A stretch of DNA of 42,500 bases from Salpingoeca rosetta (GCF_000188695.1 NW_004754929.1:1365537-1408036), one strand, 5' to 3'; numbered from the stretch's first letter, positions 1 through 13,991 are shown. Made by a program: numbers and translations. Notes: a model not told the origin generated them from the sequence alone.

Positions 1-42
1 AAAAAAAAAAAGAAAAAATATAAGTGAGTTTCCTGCGACTAA

Positions 43-210
<168 letters not shown>

Positions 211-271
211 GACAGTGAGAGGCGATCGACAGCTTTCAGGTGCATGTTTGAGTGGCACAGCCCACGCGTAC

Positions 272-1785
272 TCTTTCTCAGGTGAAAGGCTGGCTCATAT
301 GTTGGCGTCACCTCCAATTTGGAGGAGATCCCTGTGACAGCACGCATGACATGGTGCGGGTGAGGGGTGTGCTGGCGGATTTAGGGGTTTCTTGTTAGTG
401 GCAGGGACACACCTTGTGGGATGATAGTGACAGGGCACGGAATCGAGCCAATCGCTTGCTCCATTGTTGTCGCCATCCAGGAGGCAAAGCACACCAGCTC
501 CCTGTCATACACAGCGTGGAGGATGAACCGGTATGAAGGTGGGTGCGAATCAGTGTGCGTTTGTGAGTGAGTGAGTGTGCGTGAGTGTGTGTGTGCGTGA
601 GTGAGTGAGTGTGTGTGTGTATGTATGTGAGTGAGTGTGAGTGTGAGTGTGAGTGAGAGTGAGTGAGTGAGTGAGTGAGTGAGTGAGTGTATGTGTGAGT
701 GAGTGAGTGAGTGAGTGAGTGATTGAGTGAGTGAGTGAGTGAGTGGGGGGGGTGTTAGGGTGCGAGATTGCGTCACACGCACAATGTTGCGCTGTGGCTG
801 CTGCTGTGCTGACCTGGCGCCATGGATGGCTGCGCGCATGACATCGACGTGTTGGGCGCTCTGAAGGAAAATGGTGGTGTCGGTGCCACCCAGGACAATT
901 AGATACGGGATACGTGATCCTGCGCATGGACGCGGATGTAATCTCGTGGGTGAGTTGCTCGCAATCAAGCGTCTCTGAGCAGAATCAGAGAGCCGCATCA
1001 GCATCAGAGTCTTGGCAGAGAAAAGGTGAGGGTTAACCTTTAGAACCCTAAGGTGTTGCGTATTCAAAAGGAGCATGCAGGCGGTGCACAACCTCAAACA
1101 TGATGTGTTGTGCTGACCTTGTAAGAGGCGGCCGCTGCGATAGGCGTGAATGCCAATGAGCGCCTTGATCTTGCGCCGTTCGCAGTCGAGATCCAGATCG
1201 CGCGGGGTTTGATAGCTGGTGTGGGATAGCACAACGCACTCCAGCGCCTTGTGACCCGCCCGTTCTTCATCGCTACCATCAGTCGCACCAACTCCAGCCT
1301 CTACAAATGATCTGCAAGGGTGCAGCCGGAGGACGATCGGATTCAGCAGCGACATGCATGGTCTGTGAGTCAATCAAGGCAGGGGCAACGACCTGAACAC
1401 ACAACAGCACGCACACAGTGCCTGTACACATGCACAAAGAGACGGGAGGCAGACACAGCGAAAGACAGAGGGAGAGGGAGAGAGACGGAGAGGGGGGGGG
1501 GAAGAGAGAGGGAGGGAGAGAGAGAGATGAACACGTACACACGTTTGCACACAGACACAGACACATAGACACACATCACACAGACACACACACACAGACA
1601 CACAGACACACAGACACACATCACATCATATCACATCACACACACACACACACACATCACACGCAGGCTCCCCACTTGATTCGTTGAGCGAGGCAGGCGT
1701 TGCCAGTGAACGCGGATGGGGTGGTGAGCACTGCCACCCGAAGCACAACACCAACAGCGCTGCTGTCTCCCGTGCCGCCGAACAT
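272..1785 (-). CDS. GLT1D1: GLT1D1-like family-4 glycosyltransferase, 3' end outside window
   Basis: Five exons join in phase: 1676-1785, 1118-1311, 814-919, 413-501 and 272-331, giving about 186 N-terminal residues. The order of motifs follows animal GLT1D1: a start strand ending TGNACLAQRIK, then GIHAYRSGRLLQG, then RIPYLIVLGGTDT, then HGARELVCFASWM, then IIPQG. These form the N-terminal Rossmann half of a GT-B, GT4-type glycosyltransferase. The nucleotide-sugar-binding C-terminal half must lie to the left of the window. The start ATG at 1785 is the only in-frame one close upstream of the first conserved strand, and puts 15 residues before RVAVLTTP. The last donor (AAGA|GTACGC) is the least certain junction. 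Substrates of GLT1D1 are poorly defined, so no reaction is claimed beyond glycosyl transfer. It is divergent from IFT46. Confidence 0.85.
558..746. repeat. (GAGT)n / (GTGA)n tract
   Basis: A tetranucleotide repeat with (GT)n interruptions in GLT1D1-like intron 3. It lacks stop codons in several frames, which produces long meaningless Ser/His/Thr/Leu open frames. Confidence 0.9.
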
Positions 1786-2326
1786 CGCTGGTTGCGACAC
1801 CACAAAAAGTCGCCACACATCCGCCCGTATTTTTTTTTTCTTCCGCCGCCGTTGCTGAGCTGCCCAAGACAACAAACAACGTTCAACAGCTGCATCGTCC
1901 CGACTGCTGTTGTTGTGTGTGTGTTTGACGGAAGACGGAGCAGGCAAGCGAGCAAACAAGCAAACCAGGAGGCACGAAGATCGTTTGACACACAAGACCC
2001 GTGGGTGCATGGGTTTGTGTCTACTATGTCCAATCAGCGTCGAGCGCAAGCAGCATCTCTCCAGCCCTCTTCAGTGCGTTGCGTGTGGATTGTGGGTGTG
2101 CGCGACGAGATTCATGTTGTTGTACGTGCGTGTTGATGTGGATACGTGCGAGGTTGATGTTGTTGGTTGGATGGTTTGTTGGTTGGCTGGTTTGTTGGTT
2201 GGTTTGTTGGTGTTGAGGCAGCCGCGGTGTGCGTCGTGTGTGTGTGTGTGTGTGTGGAATGGTTTGCTTGAGTGACGACTGCTGGAGACGTTGCTCACGA
2301 GTAGCTCTCTATGTTGTGTTTTGTTC
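1786..2326. promoter_or_regulatory. Divergent spacer between GLT1D1-like and IFT46
   Basis: This spacer of about 0.54 kb must hold both promoters and the 5' leaders. It contains a T9 run near 1830, a TTGG/TTTG-rich tract at 2163-2216 and a short (GT)n at 2238-2255. An upstream IFT46 coding exon could hide here. I see no convincing TATA box. Confidence 0.45.
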
Positions 2327-2599
2327 ATGCTTTCGTTCATCAAGGTCGTTGATAACCAGCCGTTTGACGAAGTCTACGAGGTAGACGATCCGGAGGAAAT
2401 TGCCAGCAACCTTGCACACTCCCCATCTCCTTCCCGCGCCCTTGTACCTGACCGCCCCGTATTTGAACCGGGCAACACCCCTCCACGTTCCCCATCCACA
2501 GCAGGCCGGAGTGAATACGACGGAGACGTTGCAGCCACCGTACGTGGACATACTCCTATGCTTGTGTGTGTGTGTGTGTGTACGTGTGTGTGTACGTGT

Positions 2600-2633
<34 letters not shown>

Positions 2634-3002
2634 TGGAGGGGAGGGGGTGTCGTCATCGTTGTGCTTGTCATGGTGCATGCGTGATGGCGACGACATGTGG
2701 GTGCGCTCGTTTTTGTGTGTATGCTGGTTCGTGTGTCAGCAACGGTTGTGCCAATCGTGGCTGTGGTGAGTCCATCATTGTTTTTGCCACTCACACTCAC
2801 GCGGGACAACGTTGACGGCTTGGCCAGGACATGGAAGACGCGCTGGGCTTGGGCAGAACCTCGCAGCCAGATGTGGCCATTGAGGACGACTCGGATTCAC
2901 AGTCGGAGCAAAGTCAAAGCAGTTCAGAGCTCGATGGATCCACATTGGGTGCGTTGTAGTTTGCGCGGCTATGCATGCGGTGCCGCGTAGCGCTTCAAAT
3001 GC

Positions 3003-3038
<36 letters not shown>

Positions 3039-4042
3039 GTGTGTGTGTGCGAGAAGTTGTGCGCTCGTGTGTTTTGGTCTGTTTATCCACAGGTGTGTAT
3101 AATGCGTTCTCACCCACGTCGCGCCACGTGATACATTTCCCTGCAATATGCGCACATGCCTCTCCTCTTTCTCACGTCTTTGCTAACTGCCACCCGCTGT
3201 CGTATGGCCAAAATCATGGCAGCCCCAAAGCTTGAGGGGGCGTATGACCCCACCGAGTACTCGTCCCTGAACGTCGGCGATGAGATCCAAGACCTCTTTG
3301 AACACATCACCAGGTCTGCTGGCACTGTCGATTGCGGTCGTTGGTTGATGCCTTATGGCTCTCTTGTTTGCTGAAAGCTTTACAACCACCGACAGGCGTT
3401 GCATCACCAAACGTTCACATACTCACGCGGTTATGAACGTGTGCGTGTGTGTGTGTGCATGTGTGTGTGCGTGTGCGTGCATGTGTGTGTGTGTGCGCAT
3501 AGCTTTGAGCCCGAGGTGCTTGAGTTGGAGACGAAGCTGAAGCCGTTCATTCCAGAGTACATCCCCGCTGTCGGCGATATTGACGCTTTCCTCAAGGTGC
3601 TGCATGTGGTGGATTGCTTGCTGTGCTCGAGCGTGTTGTGTGCATGGCTGTTCGGGCGCCCTGCTGTGGTGTGTTGTTTCTTTTACTGCGATGACGCGAA
3701 CAGGTCACGCTGCACCACTTTCATCATAACCACAATCACACCAACCACACCAACCACAATCACCAATCACCATCCATGACAACACCACTCCACCCCTCTC
3801 TTTCAGATACCGCGGCCCGATGGCGTCGACCAAGGCCTTGGTCTCGTTGTTCTCGACGAGCCGTGCGCCGCACAGTCAGGTACAGTCATGCACACACAAA
3901 CAGGCACACACACACACAAACAGGCACACACACAGACACACACAGGCACAGACAGACACACACACACACGGACAGGCAGACAGATAGACACATATGCGCG
4001 CCCTCGCTGTTTCACTCACTCGCACTCACAATTACTGTGGGC

Positions 4043-4088
<46 letters not shown>

Positions 4089-4265
4089 TGTTGCGCAGAC
4101 GCGACGGTGTTGGATCTGCACCTGCGAACGATTGCGAAGACAACAAGCAGCAAGCCGACGAAGTTGAACCAAATCAAGGACGCAGAACAGGACACAAAGG
4201 TGTGATAGGCTGGCCATCGCTCGGGCTGTCACAATAGACCTCAATGCACACCCGCACTTCAACGG

Positions 4266-4363
<98 letters not shown>

Positions 4364-5060
4364 CACACGACACCACAATACCACCTGCCAAAACGCCGGC
4401 TTGCTTGCAGGCAATTGACACGTGGGTGACGAGCATTGCAGAGGTGCACAGGGACAAGCAACCGCAGACGGTGCACTACACGGGTGCGATGCCTGATCTC
4501 GAGTCGCTGATGCAGGAGTGGCCACCACAGATGGAGGCATTGTTGGACAAGGTGCAGCTGCCGTCCGGCGACCTCAACGTCTCTCTCCAGGAGATGACAG
4601 ACATTGCATGCGGTGAGGGCGCCCGGGTGGCGAGGGAAGGATGAGATGGTTGAGGTGATAGCTGTGTGTGTGTATGTACTTTGTGTGTGTGTATGTGTTG
4701 TTTTGTGTGTGTGTGTGTGTGTTGGTTTTTTTGTGTTGTGTTGTTTTGTGTGTTGTGTTGTGAGTTGCAGTGTTGTGTGTAGTTGTGTTGCTGTGTGTGA
4801 GAGGAAGTGCATGTTGCTTGGGGTGCCCCGCTTTGCACCGCTCACGTTTCCCCCAACACGCGCACACATGTGTACACGAACCAACCACAACCCGCACAGC
4901 GCTGCTTGACATTCCCGTGCACAAGAGCCGAATCGAAAGCCTTCACCTACTGTTCAGCCTGTTTGCGGAGTTCAAGAACTCACAGCACTTCAAGGCAGAA
5001 GAGGAAGAGGACGACGATGCGGACGAAGCAGCCGGCGAAGACATTGCAACGTTCGACTAA
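2327..5060 (+). CDS. IFT46: Intraflagellar transport protein 46 (IFT-B core subunit)
   Basis: Eight exons: 2327-2539, 2828-2948, 3223-3313, 3503-3596, 3807-3879, 4099-4199, 4411-4612 and 4900-5060; 351 residues if the start is 2327. The conserved core is clear: LEGAYDPTEYSSLNVGDEI, then KLKPFIPEYIPAVGDIDAF, PRPDG, LVVLDEP, MPDLESLMQEWPP, and LLDIPVHKSRIESLHLLFSL before EFKNSQHFK. IFT46 is part of the IFT-B complex that carries cargo along ciliary axonemes, and in Chlamydomonas it is needed for outer dynein arm transport. The N-terminus is the usual acidic, low-complexity region; a VVDNQPFDE motif resembles algal IFT46. The first exon may instead begin at 2345 after an upstream exon (AAG|GTC), so the N-terminus is uncertain. 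The tail is very acidic (EEEEDDDADE). It is tail-to-tail with RAB4. Confidence 0.95.
3884..4087. repeat. (CA)n followed by (GT)n in one IFT46 intron
   Basis: CA-rich sequence at 3890-3970 and pure (GT)n at 4044-4087 lie in the intron 3880-4098. They are complementary, so the pre-mRNA could fold back on itself. Confidence 0.85.
4266..4359. repeat. (CA)n then (CT)n in IFT46 intron 6
   Basis: A pure (CA)n tract to 4332 changes to (CT)n at 4333-4359. The CT part lies about 50 bp upstream of the acceptor and may act as a pyrimidine tract. Confidence 0.9.
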
Positions 5061-5088
5061 CCGATTACACACCCACACACCCACCCAC

Positions 5089-5136
<48 letters not shown>

Positions 5137-5276
5137 CAGTGCCTCTCTTGCTCTCCTCTTTTTTCTTGTACACAGCCAGACAAAACGCAAACACAACACA
5201 GCACGTGCTTTGTTCCTTGCACGACCAACATCTCGAATGAACCAGCGTCACAACCAAACCCGCATTCAACACGCGA

Positions 5277-5307
<31 letters not shown>

Positions 5308-5477
5308 CATTTGCTTCATCTATTGGCATGTATTGAGATGAGAGCAAGCACCACGCGCTCAACTACGAGAAATCCCTCAGCAACACGGCCCCACCACGAC
5401 AATACACGACACCAGCAGCATTGCGATATGGCCACTGGCTGAGAAATAACGACAGCAACTGTGACACAGCAATGCCA

Positions 5478-5510
<33 letters not shown>

Positions 5511-5954
5511 GGGGTGTTGCAAGGGAAGGAAAGCGAGATGCAACCAACGACAAAGCACAACGGCAACTGCAACGCAAAGGGCGCCAATATCATCCAATCA
5601 CCAACACGGTACACACAACTGGCGAAGCAAACGCAGGTGATGATGGCACAACTGAGGTCATAGTTGGGAAGAGACAGAGAGAGAGAGGCGGGGCGGTGTA
5701 GTTGTAGCAGTAGTGGTGGTGGTCGGCGATGTTGTTGCAACTAGGATGGATAGGAGAGCAAAAACGAAGGCGGAGGGGGGGGGGAGTGGTAAATCCAGGC
5801 ATGGACAGCTGCCAAAAGCATCATCTGTACCAACGTCAGCAGCAAAACAAATTAACCCAAGCAAGACATGCAGAGAGGAGAGCAGCAGAGGAAAACGGGG
5901 GGGGGGGGGAAGAGGATTGCAGAGAGAACAAGGATGGCATAGAGCGAAGGGAGA

Positions 5955-6015
<61 letters not shown>

Positions 6016-6048
6016 GTATGAAGCACGTTGTGCGCATGTGCCTGGAGT
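5061..6048. other. Convergent spacer between IFT46 and RAB4
   Basis: The 3' flanks of two tail-to-tail genes. It holds (CA)n tracts at 5090-5132, 5280-5308 and 5478-5507, G runs near 5775 and 5898, and a (GA)n tract at 5957-6013 that ends about 35 bp from the RAB4 stop codon. No open frame looks like a gene and I see no canonical AATAAA. Confidence 0.6.
5957..6013. repeat. (GA)28 tract
   Basis: A pure dinucleotide run next to the RAB4 3' end. Confidence 0.92.
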
Positions 6049-8273
<2,225 letters not shown>

Positions 8274-8664
8274 GGTGGACGTTGTACGTGTGTGCGCCTG
8301 TGTGTGGCTGTGTGTGTGTGCGCGCGATGGGAACCAAAAGACACAACTGTGCAGCGGCAAACCCAAACAAAACCCAAAAGGGAAGGCTTTCCAGTTCCTA
8401 ACGCTAGGTGCGACTGCAGTGTGTGTGCGTGTGTGTGTTTGTGTTTGTGTGTTTGTGTTTGTGTGTGTGTTGGTGGTGGGTGAGGGACTGACAGTTTCCA
8501 TCCATCCATCCATCCATCCATCCATCCATCCACCCCACTCCTTGCTCCACCAGACACAGCATGCACGCCTGTTTCCCTCCCCCTCCTCATCACACACACA
8601 CACACACACCTTCTTGTCTTCGTGGTGCTTCTTGTGCCTTTTGCTTGGTTGGCGATTTATGGCG

Positions 8665-8683
8665 TGCAAGTTATATACTTGCA
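8665..8683. promoter_or_regulatory. 19-bp palindrome with TATAT centre
   Basis: TGCAAGT and ACTTGCA form perfect 7-bp inverted arms around TATAT. It lies about 390 bp upstream of the RAB4 start codon, in the divergent spacer. It could be a dimeric transcription factor site or a TATA-like element; neither is proven. Confidence 0.35.
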
Positions 8684-9300
8684 TCAGCTATCCACCACAC
8701 TCAAGGGCGCATTAGGCTGCCTTGACACAAAGCGGGACACGAATTCTTTTTTTTATTCTCGTGGCTGTGCTGTGCGGCGAGTCACGATTCTTCGCTCTTC
8801 CTTTCCTCGCTCTCTGCCCAACCTACACAGCTGACCACTTCCTTCGCTTGTGGTTGCTCGCAAGCACGCACGCACGGGACCTTCTTGTTCCTCCTTTTTG
8901 TCAAGCCACACCAATAAAAGCACGCAGTGTGTGGCGTCGCTCCAGCCAGGCGGAACAAGAAGGAGAGGCCATTTCCTTGTGCTTGCTTCTTCTCCTCTCC
9001 TTCGTCCAGCGCGCGGCAGAGCCACGCACGCAGCCAGTGAAGCGACAACCTCTCTGACGACAGCGAGCAAAGGTGAGCATGCAAGCGGGCTACGAGCCAG
9101 CACTCGCAAAGTGGCCAGAAGACCCTGGCACGAAATTTCAATCCATTTCCCGGAAGCAAGGGGGCGGATGATGGTGATCTGTGGCATTGATGTGTGTGCG
9201 TGTGTGGTTGTGGGGTTGGATTTGACTGCGATGCCGATGATGCTGCTTGCTGGGGGCTGCTGTGCCATTGTGATGTCACGGCATGTTTGCGTGGCGATGA

Positions 9301-9354
<54 letters not shown>

Positions 9355-9668
9355 ACACACACACACACTCACACACACACACACATCCACCCAAACAAGC
9401 GCGCCACACACAAAGTATGCACCCCACCCATCCACACACACATTCAAGCAAAAACACAAACACAAACACCCACCTGCTCCGCTCACCAACCAACAACCTT
9501 GCTGTTGATCCCATCTTCATCATCATCATCATCATCAGGTTGATGTGACACGGTCTGCACTTGACTTGCAATAATTCTACATACATCGTCCTCCTCCTTC
9601 GCCCACGGCATCCGCATCGCCTTCTCGCTCCACCACCAGCCCCACCAGCACACCACTAGCCCCTCTCC

Positions 9669-9669
<1 letters not shown>

Positions 9670-9712
<43 letters not shown>
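9670..9712 (+). repeat. (CAG)14 tract upstream of the forkhead start
   Basis: A pure CAG run. One frame reads SPSPQQ... then RTRIPDKRAR, followed by GTGTGTG (a possible donor). A CAG acceptor at 9770-9772 would give TCGAAGCGAGTCGCCGTC in frame with the forkhead ATG. The tract may therefore encode poly-Gln in an upstream exon, or sit in the 5' leader. Confidence 0.45.
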
Positions 9713-9714
<2 letters not shown>

Positions 9715-9792
9715 ACGCGCATCCCTGACAAGCGCGCGCGCGTGTGTGTGTGCGTGTGAGAGCATAATCAGCAGTCGAAGCGAGTCGCCGTC

Positions 9793-12565
9793 ATGCCGCT
9801 TCCCACGCCAACCTACGCTGCCCTGATTGCCGTGGCCATTGCGGGCGCGCCGGAGAAGCGCCTCGTCTTGGACGACGTGTACAGCTTTGTTGGCAAGTAC
9901 CGCCGGCTCGTGCCCGCCGCCAACGACAACTGGCGCAATTCCGTCCGCCACAACCTGAGCCTTCGCAAGTGCTTTGTCAAGGTGCCTCGCCGCAATGACG
10001 CGGGAAAGCTGCTCAGCGCGTGGTGGACGGTGGCCGAGGAAGGCCTGCCAAAGACAGCAACAGAGTACCTCAACTTCTTCCATCGCATGCGCAGGGAGAA
10101 CCCAGGGTACAGGGCAGAGGACTGCCTTGACGCCGTTGTCGCAGCGCACGGTGTGGACCTCAACTCCCCTGCCCCTCCTTCCAAATCAAAGTCAAGCTCA
10201 AAGAGCAGATCAAGGTGTGTGTGTGTGTGTGTTTTTTTTTGCACGTGTTTGGTTTGTATTTGTATTTGTGTGTGTTGTGGTTTGTGTTTGTATTTGCGTG
10301 TGTGTTTGCACTTGTTTGTATTTGTGTTTATGCACTTGTTTGTATTTGTTTATGCACTTGTTTGTATTTGTGTTTGTGCTTGTTAGCTAGCGTTTATGGC
10401 CATCGTGTGTTGCGCACTCGCACAGCCACAAACAGCAACACGCACAGCAACACGCACACCCACCCTCTCTGTTCCGTCTCTGTGCATCGAGCCATCGTGC
10501 TGCGCGCACTGCATCACGGCACCTTGGGGAGGCAGTGAACGTGTTGGCGTCGCTAAACGTATTGTGTCGCAATCCACTCACACCTTTTCGCTTTTTGTCT
10601 GCCAACCTTTGGCACCTTCATCCCCCTCTGCCTCGCCCCCCCCCCCCGCTTCAACGTTCCTGTTGGCACAGGAGCCGAAGCCGCAAGTCGAGCACCAAGG
10701 GCCGCTCAAAGTCCTTCACGGCGTCCACTGCCCCAACGGCAACGGCAACGGCGCCCGCCACCCCCGCCACCCCTGGTGTGCCCGCAGCACCCCGCGGCGA
10801 CAGCGGCATCGACTCGTCGAATGCCACGCCAGGCGCATCCCCGCCACACGAGAGCAACCGCGCAGGCAATGGCAATGGCGGCGGCCTGCCATCGTCGCTC
10901 CGGCACGCAGCGCCGCGCCGCATGCGCACATTCAGCATCGACTCTGATGCGTCGGAGATCTCAACCAACTCGTACGACACGCTCCTCTGGCCGTTTGCGG
11001 ACCGCGACAGCGAGTGCAGCGACACGGGGTCCATGGCCGACCTGCATGCTGGGGAGGACGACGTCAGCCTGCGCCTGCAGTGCCAGATGCTGCACCTTGA
11101 CCGCGCATCCCCTTCCGCCTACGACGCATACACAGACGACCCCTTTGGTCCTTCGCCAGGCCCCCACAGCGCAGGAAACAGCCGTGCAGACCCCTTTGCC
11201 GCCGTGGATGTGTTCAGCACCGTCAGCAGCAGCAGTGGCGGTGGCAGCGGTGTTGTTGACCAGCACACCATCGCCTCGTGGGTCAACTCAACCATGGCCG
11301 CCTCTCTCAACAACCAACAGCACCACCACCACCACCAGCACCAGCAGCACGAACCGCCCTCACCGCTCACGGCAGATGGCATGCAGGGCACCCTGTCCTC
11401 CTCCTCCTCCACCAACTCCTTGTCTGGCACAGTCGCCCTCTCCTCGGTGCAGGTCTTCCAGCACCACCAGCAGCACCAGCCTGCAGACCTCGACGCACAG
11501 GGCGACGTGTTTCACCAGCCGTCCTCAGGCTCCTCTCCAAACCCATGGGCAACATCAAGCCATCACCACCACCAGCACCAACAGCAGCACGGCATGACGC
11601 GCGCTCGCAGCAGCTCCGCCATTCTCCCGCAAACACATACACGGCAGCAGCAGGCCACGGCACCGCCGCCACCAGCGCCGTCAGCAACAGCAACAACAAC
11701 AACAGAGGCGGCGGGGCAGCAGAAGCGCGCTTCCCTCGAGCGGCGGCGAAACTCGCAGCCAAACCTGATCCTGGACCGTATCCGCAGGTCGCTGTCGCTT
11801 GAGGCCCGCCCGCGCTCAAAGAGCATGAAGCAGCAGCAGCAGCAGCAGCAGATGTTGATGCAGCAACAACAACAACAACAGCAGCACCAGCACCAGCACC
11901 AGGAAGCAAACGCAGCGGCAACGCACGGTGGCGACGACGGCACTGGTGTGCAGCCATTGTCCATGAGCGGGGCGACGGGTCGCGCAGGTCCCGGCCGGAG
12001 TGTGTTTGGCCGAAGCCTGTCTGCTGGGGCGGCGCAGTTGCAGCAGTACCGTAAACGCCGCCAGCAGCAGCGGCAACAGCAGCTCGCAGCCATGCAGGCA
12101 GGCCACCAGCACCACCACCTCCAGCAGCACCACCACCAGCAGCAACATCAGCAGCAATTCCAACACCAACTGCAGCAGTACAGCCAGGCAAGCCATCCTC
12201 CATCATCTTCGTCGTCATCATCATACCACCAGCACCAGCACCAGCAGCAACAGCAGCACCAGCAACAGCACCACGAGTACGGAGAGCAGGAGGGTGAGGT
12301 GCGCCCACGTCGGCATTCGCACGAGAGCGCGCCCTACATCCCGCGCATTGCGTCGCTGCTCATGGACGCAAAGCCGCTGCCTGTGCTGCAGGCGGAGGAC
12401 GTTGCCTTTATCAACATGAACGACGTCAAGATTGACAACATCAACGAGCTCCTGAGCGACCTGCCCCAGACAGACGCACAGTACCAGGACACTACGCCGT
12501 CCACCCCCTCCAGCTACCACGCTGGCTCCTACCACGGCTTTGCGCCCTCGGGCATGAGCTTCTGA
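9793..12565 (+). CDS. Forkhead (Fox) transcription factor with long Gln/His-rich regions
   Basis: Two exons, 9793-10214 and 10672-12565, join in phase (AG|G) to give 771 residues. The forkhead domain occupies roughly residues 4-95: TYAALIAVAI, PEKRLVLDDVYSFV, recognition helix NWRNSVRHNLSLRKCFVKV, then GKLLSAWWTV. The Asn, Arg and His that contact DNA bases are all present. The GK..S.WW wing resembles FoxO more than most Fox classes, but this is not a firm subfamily call. The junction encodes an Arg/Ser-rich basic patch. The rest is low complexity: Ser/Thr, poly-Gln and His runs (residues about 350-700), plus basic RRRNSQPN and RPRSKSM motifs (about 495-525) that look like kinase sites. A conserved-looking acidic/hydrophobic motif DVKIDNINELLSDLPQ lies near residues 724-739 and may be an activation domain. 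The start may lie further upstream, because the N-terminal edge of the domain is very short. Confidence 0.88.
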
Positions 12566-13938
12566 CCGCTTCCGGCTGTGCTCGTGTATGGTACTCTTCT
12601 CTCATTGTACTCTCTGTTTCTGTGTGTGCGTGCGTGCGTGTCTCCCTTCCTCTTTGTGTCGTTATCATGTGGTGGTGACAGCCGCCATCGCCTGTTGTTG
12701 TTTTTATTGTTTGTTGCTGTTGTTACTCTTTGTCTTTGATGTTTACCGCGGTGTTGACTGTCTACTATTTCGACCGCGACTACTGTGCCACTACTGCTAC
12801 TACTGATACTGCTACTACTACTTCGACTGCTGCTAATTAACACACCACTCCGTTTTCGCATGCACATATGCACGCACGATCACACGACCACGTTAGTTGT
12901 CTCTTTTCGTTCCGCGTTCCCGTCTGTGCATCCCCGAGCAGTCGTGTGCGCTTTCTTCGTGTTCTCGCTGCCCACCGGCATAGCTGCTCCTTGCGTGCGC
13001 CCGCTGCACCCCTTTATGTCGCCGCATTTAACCTCTGCCCTCGCTTCCTTACCGCTCATGCCCAAGCTTCCCTGTTACACGAACGCGCTTCCTTCCTTAC
13101 ATTACCTATTTCCAGCCGGTCTGTGGCAACTGCAGCTGTTGCACGAAACGTGTGTGCCCCCTTTGCTGCCACCGTGACCCTGTCTGTCGCAGTTGTTACC
13201 CCATCTGCTGCTGGCGCTGTTGGCCATCCCACTTCCGGCAGACGCTGTGTGCCTGCAACGCTTGCACAGCTCGAATGTTCGCTTCGTTTTGGTTTTCTCC
13301 TGCCGATTCCCGTGTTATGCCTTACCGCACCCCTTCTTTGTTCTTCTTTGGTTGCAGTCTGGGCACTTTGAGTTGTTTTGTTTTGTTTCCTTCCTCCTAA
13401 TGCATCGGGCTTAGTTTTTTTCCCCTTGCTTGCTTACTTTGCATCGCTCTCTCCTTACCTTGCACACCTCATTGTTGCGTGTCATTATCATCCTTAGTGT
13501 GCATGTGTGTGCGTGCTCGCGAGGTACTCCGTGGTCAAGTGGTTCTTCGTGTGTTTTATGTTACATTTTTCGCTGTTTCATTCGCCTGTGGTCGCGTTGT
13601 TGTAGACAGCGCATGTAGAGTCACTGCGTGTGTTGGACGCCTTTGCCTGGGCGCTTCCACCTTGGTGGTTGGTGCCAGTTCTGTGGATGCGGCGAAGAAC
13701 ACTGCACGTTTAGGCGTTTCTTGATTCCATTTGCATGTGCAGTGTTCCTTCAGCTTCTCATCCTTGAGCTGCCCTGCCTCCTCCCCCCCCCAACCCTAAA
13801 TCTGCATCACTTGCTGTCCAGCACCCGTGATACGCCGCGCTGTTGGTGTCACTGCCACTTTGCCGCTGTGGTCGTTTGTTCTCTTGCTGCATGTAGTGGT
13901 TTGAACCAGTCAAACAATCTCTATTTCCACAACGTCCA

Positions 13939-13944
13939 ATTAAA
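13939..13944 (+). terminator. Candidate polyadenylation signal ATTAAA
   Basis: The common AATAAA variant, in an A-rich context about 1.37 kb after the forkhead stop codon and just before the (CA)n tract. It would imply a long 3' untranslated region. Confidence 0.3.
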
Positions 13945-13988
13945 AAACACAAAATAGATACCACCAGCCAGCCGGCAACAGCTATGGG

Positions 13989-13991
<3 letters not shown>

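Larger units (their letters stand above)
8274..9792. promoter_or_regulatory. Divergent spacer between RAB4 and the forkhead gene
   Basis: A 1.5 kb region holding both promoters and probably 5' untranslated exons. It contains an (ATCC)n tract at 8493-8533, a 19-bp palindrome at 8665-8683, (CA)n at 9301-9387, (ATC)n at 9515-9537 and (CAG)n at 9670-9712. The last could encode poly-Gln in an upstream exon of the forkhead gene. Confidence 0.5.

Noticed and set aside
381..1373. A 330-residue open frame on the minus strand
   Set aside because: It runs through introns and the (GAGT)n tract. Only the pieces that match GLT1D1 are coding; the rest is repeat-derived Ser/Leu/Thr/His.
11367..12308. A 313-residue minus-strand open frame opposite the forkhead gene
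   Set aside because: It is the antisense shadow of CAG/CAC-rich coding sequence and has no domain of its own.
12785..13371. Plus-strand open frames of 130-167 residues after the forkhead stop
   Set aside because: Composition is only that of T/C-rich DNA (Leu, Ser, Phe, Pro, Cys); no motif, start context or splice partners.
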